Assembly (NCBI GenBank): GCA_964556755.1
Contig: CAZKXI010000001.1
Coordinates: 1-64,000 of the forward strand
DNA: 64,000 nucleotides
From: UBA4085 sp964556755
Lineage (GTDB): Bacteria; Acidobacteriota; Aminicenantia; Aminicenantales; UBA4085
Reading direction: 5' to 3'
Of this stretch, positions 62,087 to 64,000 are shown one piece after another. Each line of letters begins with the position of its first letter. Position 1 is the first letter of the stretch. The notes under the pieces are model-generated. The model saw only the letters and a program-made list of their open reading frames with translations, ran no database searches and was not told the origin of the DNA. The position numbers were made by a program, and so were the translations under genes.

Positions 62087-64000
62087 CCGAAGGACGTAAA
62101 GGAGGAAGTGGGCGCTGGGGGAAGCGATGCGCCGAAAGCCTCTGGCTTTAAGGAGAGCGTCCGCCTCGCCCAGCCAGGGGGTGGATTTCTTGACCGCCAC
62201 GCCCCCGATCCGGAGCCCTTCCAGACCGTCGATGAAAGCCGCCCGGGCCTCCAGCCGGTCCTCGGGGGCAACCGTGCCCGAGACATAGCGGACAAGGAGC
62301 GCCCGACGGCGAAATTCGGCCGGGCTCATCCGCGATCGCTTCTGGCTCAAGTACATCCGGCGGGAGACGACAGAGGAAGGATGCCCGGAGAGAGTCGGAA
62401 TCCATTCCGCGACATGCTCGGGGGCCAGGACGGATCGGCCCCGCGGCGTTTTCCCGGCCAGAAGGACGGCCGTCGGGTAGAGCGTCGGATGGACCTTGAG
62501 CCCGGGTACTGCGATCCTTACCCGGTTGAGCGGAGAGATCGTCCAACGGGCCGGGACGATCGCCGCGAAGGCGGCTAGAACGGCGGCAAAGACAGCGGCC
62601 GCGGCGGGCCCGTGCGCACGGGACACGCGCAGCGGACCTGCGGACAAGAGCGAAGCCAGAAAGAAAGGCAGGGGCAGGGCCCAATAGAGACGAAAGAAAG
62701 TCACGGTCGAGGTCAGATTCGCGGCCCAGAAGGACGTCAGCAGCGGATTCATGAACAGCAGGACGAAGATTAGGGCTGATCCAGCCAGGAGACGCCTTCG
62801 GGCCCGGTCGGGGAAGATCGTCCACCCGCCCAACAGCGCGGCCAGCCAGAAGAGCTCGAAGGGGCGCCAACCCAGGACGAGATTCATGCCCCGGTTGGCC
62901 GCGCCCAGCCAGGACGGGGAGTCGGTCTGGTAGAAAAGCTCCGGAACGGACGTCCCCTTGAGAAGCAGGCCCAGCCCGAAGGGATAGATGAAGAGCAGCC
63001 CGCCCGCCAGAATCCGGATTGTGTGGCGCCGGTCGGGCCGCCAAGCGCCGGCCATGGCCAGACCCGCGGCCACAGGGCCCATAAAAAGGGCGTTCGTGCT
63101 GAGGGAGACGGATCCGGCCAGGGCCAGGACCAGGAGGCCGGCCATGACCGCCGGAGGGCGCAGCCCGGCCCCAAGCTCTATCCCATAAGCCGCCAGGATG
63201 GGCACCATGACTGTCGTCAGGATGGCTTTTCCCTGGAACAGGAGGACGAAAGCGGTATTGCCATAGGATGTATCCACGTCGCCGTTGGCCAGAAGAAGGA
63301 CGATCAAGGCGGCCAGGCCGTACAGCCAGGCCCTTCCGAGCAGGAGGCGAAGAAGGCGGGCCGCGGCGGCGATGAAGATCAGGGCGAACAAGGGGGGAAA
63401 GAGAAGGTGGGCGGCGGCGATCGGCTCGATGCCCAGCCAGCGGGCCGTCAGTCCGACCAGGACATCATAGGTCCGCAGCTTGTGCTGGGGGGCCAGGAAC
63501 GGCTGCCCGGGATCGTCGTCCAAAGTGTCAGAAGCCATGAGCGGGGCCCCGGGCCGGTCATGGACGCTGACCGCGACACTGAGATAGAGGGAGTCGTCGT
63601 TGTGGGGCCGGTGCGAGCAGAGGACCGTTCCCAATACGACGACCGTCAGCGCGCCAAGGACGGCCATCCCGACGGGGTCGAGACCCGGCCGCTCGATCCG
63701 CATGGAAGGCGCCGCGGCGTTGCGGATGTAGGCGACAGCCAGGAGCGCCGCAGCCCCGATCCACAGGGGCAGATAGAGGCCCGTCCAAGCGTAGAAGAGG
63801 GCCAGGATGAGAGCGAGAGCGAGAAAAAGCCAAGCCGGAGAGAGCGGCTCGCCCGCGGCGCCCCCGCCTTCAACCCGCGTCGCCGGCCCTTCCATCCGCT
63901 TCCGCCTCCGCGATACAAGGAAAGCCGCGACGGCGAGCCCCGGCGCCAGAAGCGACAGCTTGGCCAGGAGGTCCCCCGAGGCGCCGGCCAACACAGCCGC
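62081..64000 (-). CDS. Polytopic membrane protein, GT-C-like (N-terminus beyond window)
   Basis: At least 637 residues, open to the right edge, so the true start lies outside. About a dozen hydrophobic segments are visible. The periplasmic-loop stretch RPHNDDSLYLSVAVSVHDRPGAP recalls the acidic pair in the first loop of GT-C glycosyltransferases. A soluble C-terminal part of about 160 residues follows. It may move sugars from lipid carriers, but this is only an inference from layout. The last Asn codon and TAG stop lie in a family F arm. Next to the Wzm/Wzt cluster, a role in surface glycan is plausible. Confidence 0.72.
   Translation of the reverse strand, partial: AAVLAGASGDLLAKLSLLAPGLAVAAFLVSRRRKRMEGPATRVEGGGAAGEPLSPAWLFLALALILALFYAWTGLYLPLWIGAAALLAVAYIRNAAAPSMRIERPGLDPVGMAVLGALTVVVLGTVLCSHRPHNDDSLYLSVAVSVHDRPGAPLMASDTLDDDPGQPFLAPQHKLRTYDVLVGLTARWLGIEPIAAAHLLFPPLFALIFIAAAARLLRLLLGRAWLYGLAALIVLLLANGDVDTSYGNTAFVLLFQGKAILTTVMVPILAAYGIELGAGLRPPAVMAGLLVLALAGSVSLSTNALFMGPVAAGLAMAGAWRPDRRHTIRILAGGLLFIYPFGLGLLLKGTSVPELFYQTDSPSWLGAANRGMNLVLGWRPFELFWLAALLGGWTIFPDRARRRLLAGSALIFVLLFMNPLLTSFWAANLTSTVTFFRLYWALPLPFFLASLLSAGPLRVSRAHGPAAAAVFAAVLAAFAAIVPARWTISPLNRVRIAVPGLKVHPTLYPTAVLLAGKTPRGRSVLAPEHVAEWIPTLSGHPSSVVSRRMYLSQKRSRMSPAEFRRRALLVRYVSGTVAPEDRLEARAAFIDGLEGLRIGGVAVKKSTPWLGEADALLKARGFRRIASPSAHFLLYVLRN

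Overview
The window is about 64 kb of high-GC bacterial chromosome, densely coding on both strands, with no gap over 300 bases between genes and no rRNA, tRNA or CRISPR array that I can see. One run of 100 N shows it is a scaffold, probably from a metagenome. The gene content suggests an uncultured acidobacterial relative, most likely Candidatus Aminicenantes: many Sec-, Tat- or lipoprotein-exported enzymes, a CBM9/DUF5916 protein, a PD40-type Ser/Thr kinase, an HTH-TM-FG-GAP regulator and an mfd-PPIase-PPIase operon. No rRNA is present, so this placement is an inference.

Layout. 1-16 kb: exported carbohydrate- and peptide-active proteins (CARDB-like protein, Gfo/Idh/MocA GH109-like, DUF2961/GH172, M1-like peptidase with TPRs, Tat-exported PLP enzyme, two large glycosidase-like proteins, one of them fused to an FGE-like domain, and a CPPC thioredoxin-fold protein). 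16-21 kb: a large unknown membrane protein, then aspS with a small membrane protein. 21-24.5 kb: a putative secreted nuclease toxin and partner, then a methyltransferase-ECF transporter operon. 24.5-27.6 kb: hisS, accA, rlmB. 27.7-33.5 kb: a membrane-bound regulator and carAB. 33.8-41.3 kb: an exported protein, glycerate kinase, a flippase-like protein, EnvC-like and CtpA-like proteins, a metallo-hydrolase and a PP2C phosphatase. 41.4-47.2 kb: a LEA14-like lipoprotein and the mfd-ppiC-surA operon. 47.4-57.3 kb: DUF5916, kinase plus exported amidotransferase, a VapBC-like pair, a TonB-C-like protein and a TraB/GumN-like protein. 57.4-64 kb: DUF2461, a Wzm/Wzt exporter with a heptose-type nucleotidyltransferase, a TrmN6-like methylase, a small lipoprotein and an incomplete polytopic membrane protein.

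The most unusual feature is not a gene. Two families of intergenic palindromes recur. Family E (arms GGGGTCAGGTCT...AGACCTGACCCC, about 101-104 bp) has five full copies, one copy at the N gap and two remnants, all in the same orientation. Arms of different copies carry paired changes. The elements sit tightly against gene ends, and in hisS and rlmB they supply the stop codon. Two copies bracket the putative toxin/partner pair. Family F (arms around GCAGACACATACCGAA) is a 21-bp-arm hairpin between two divergent promoters, and split arms of the same family enclose a single lipoprotein gene. These look like REP/MITE-type elements of the kind mobilised by single-strand Y1 (IS200-like or RAYT) transposases, but no such transposase gene is in the window.

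Promoters resemble the sigma-70 consensus. Several -10 boxes lie only 6-14 bases from the start codon, suggesting very short or absent 5' leaders.
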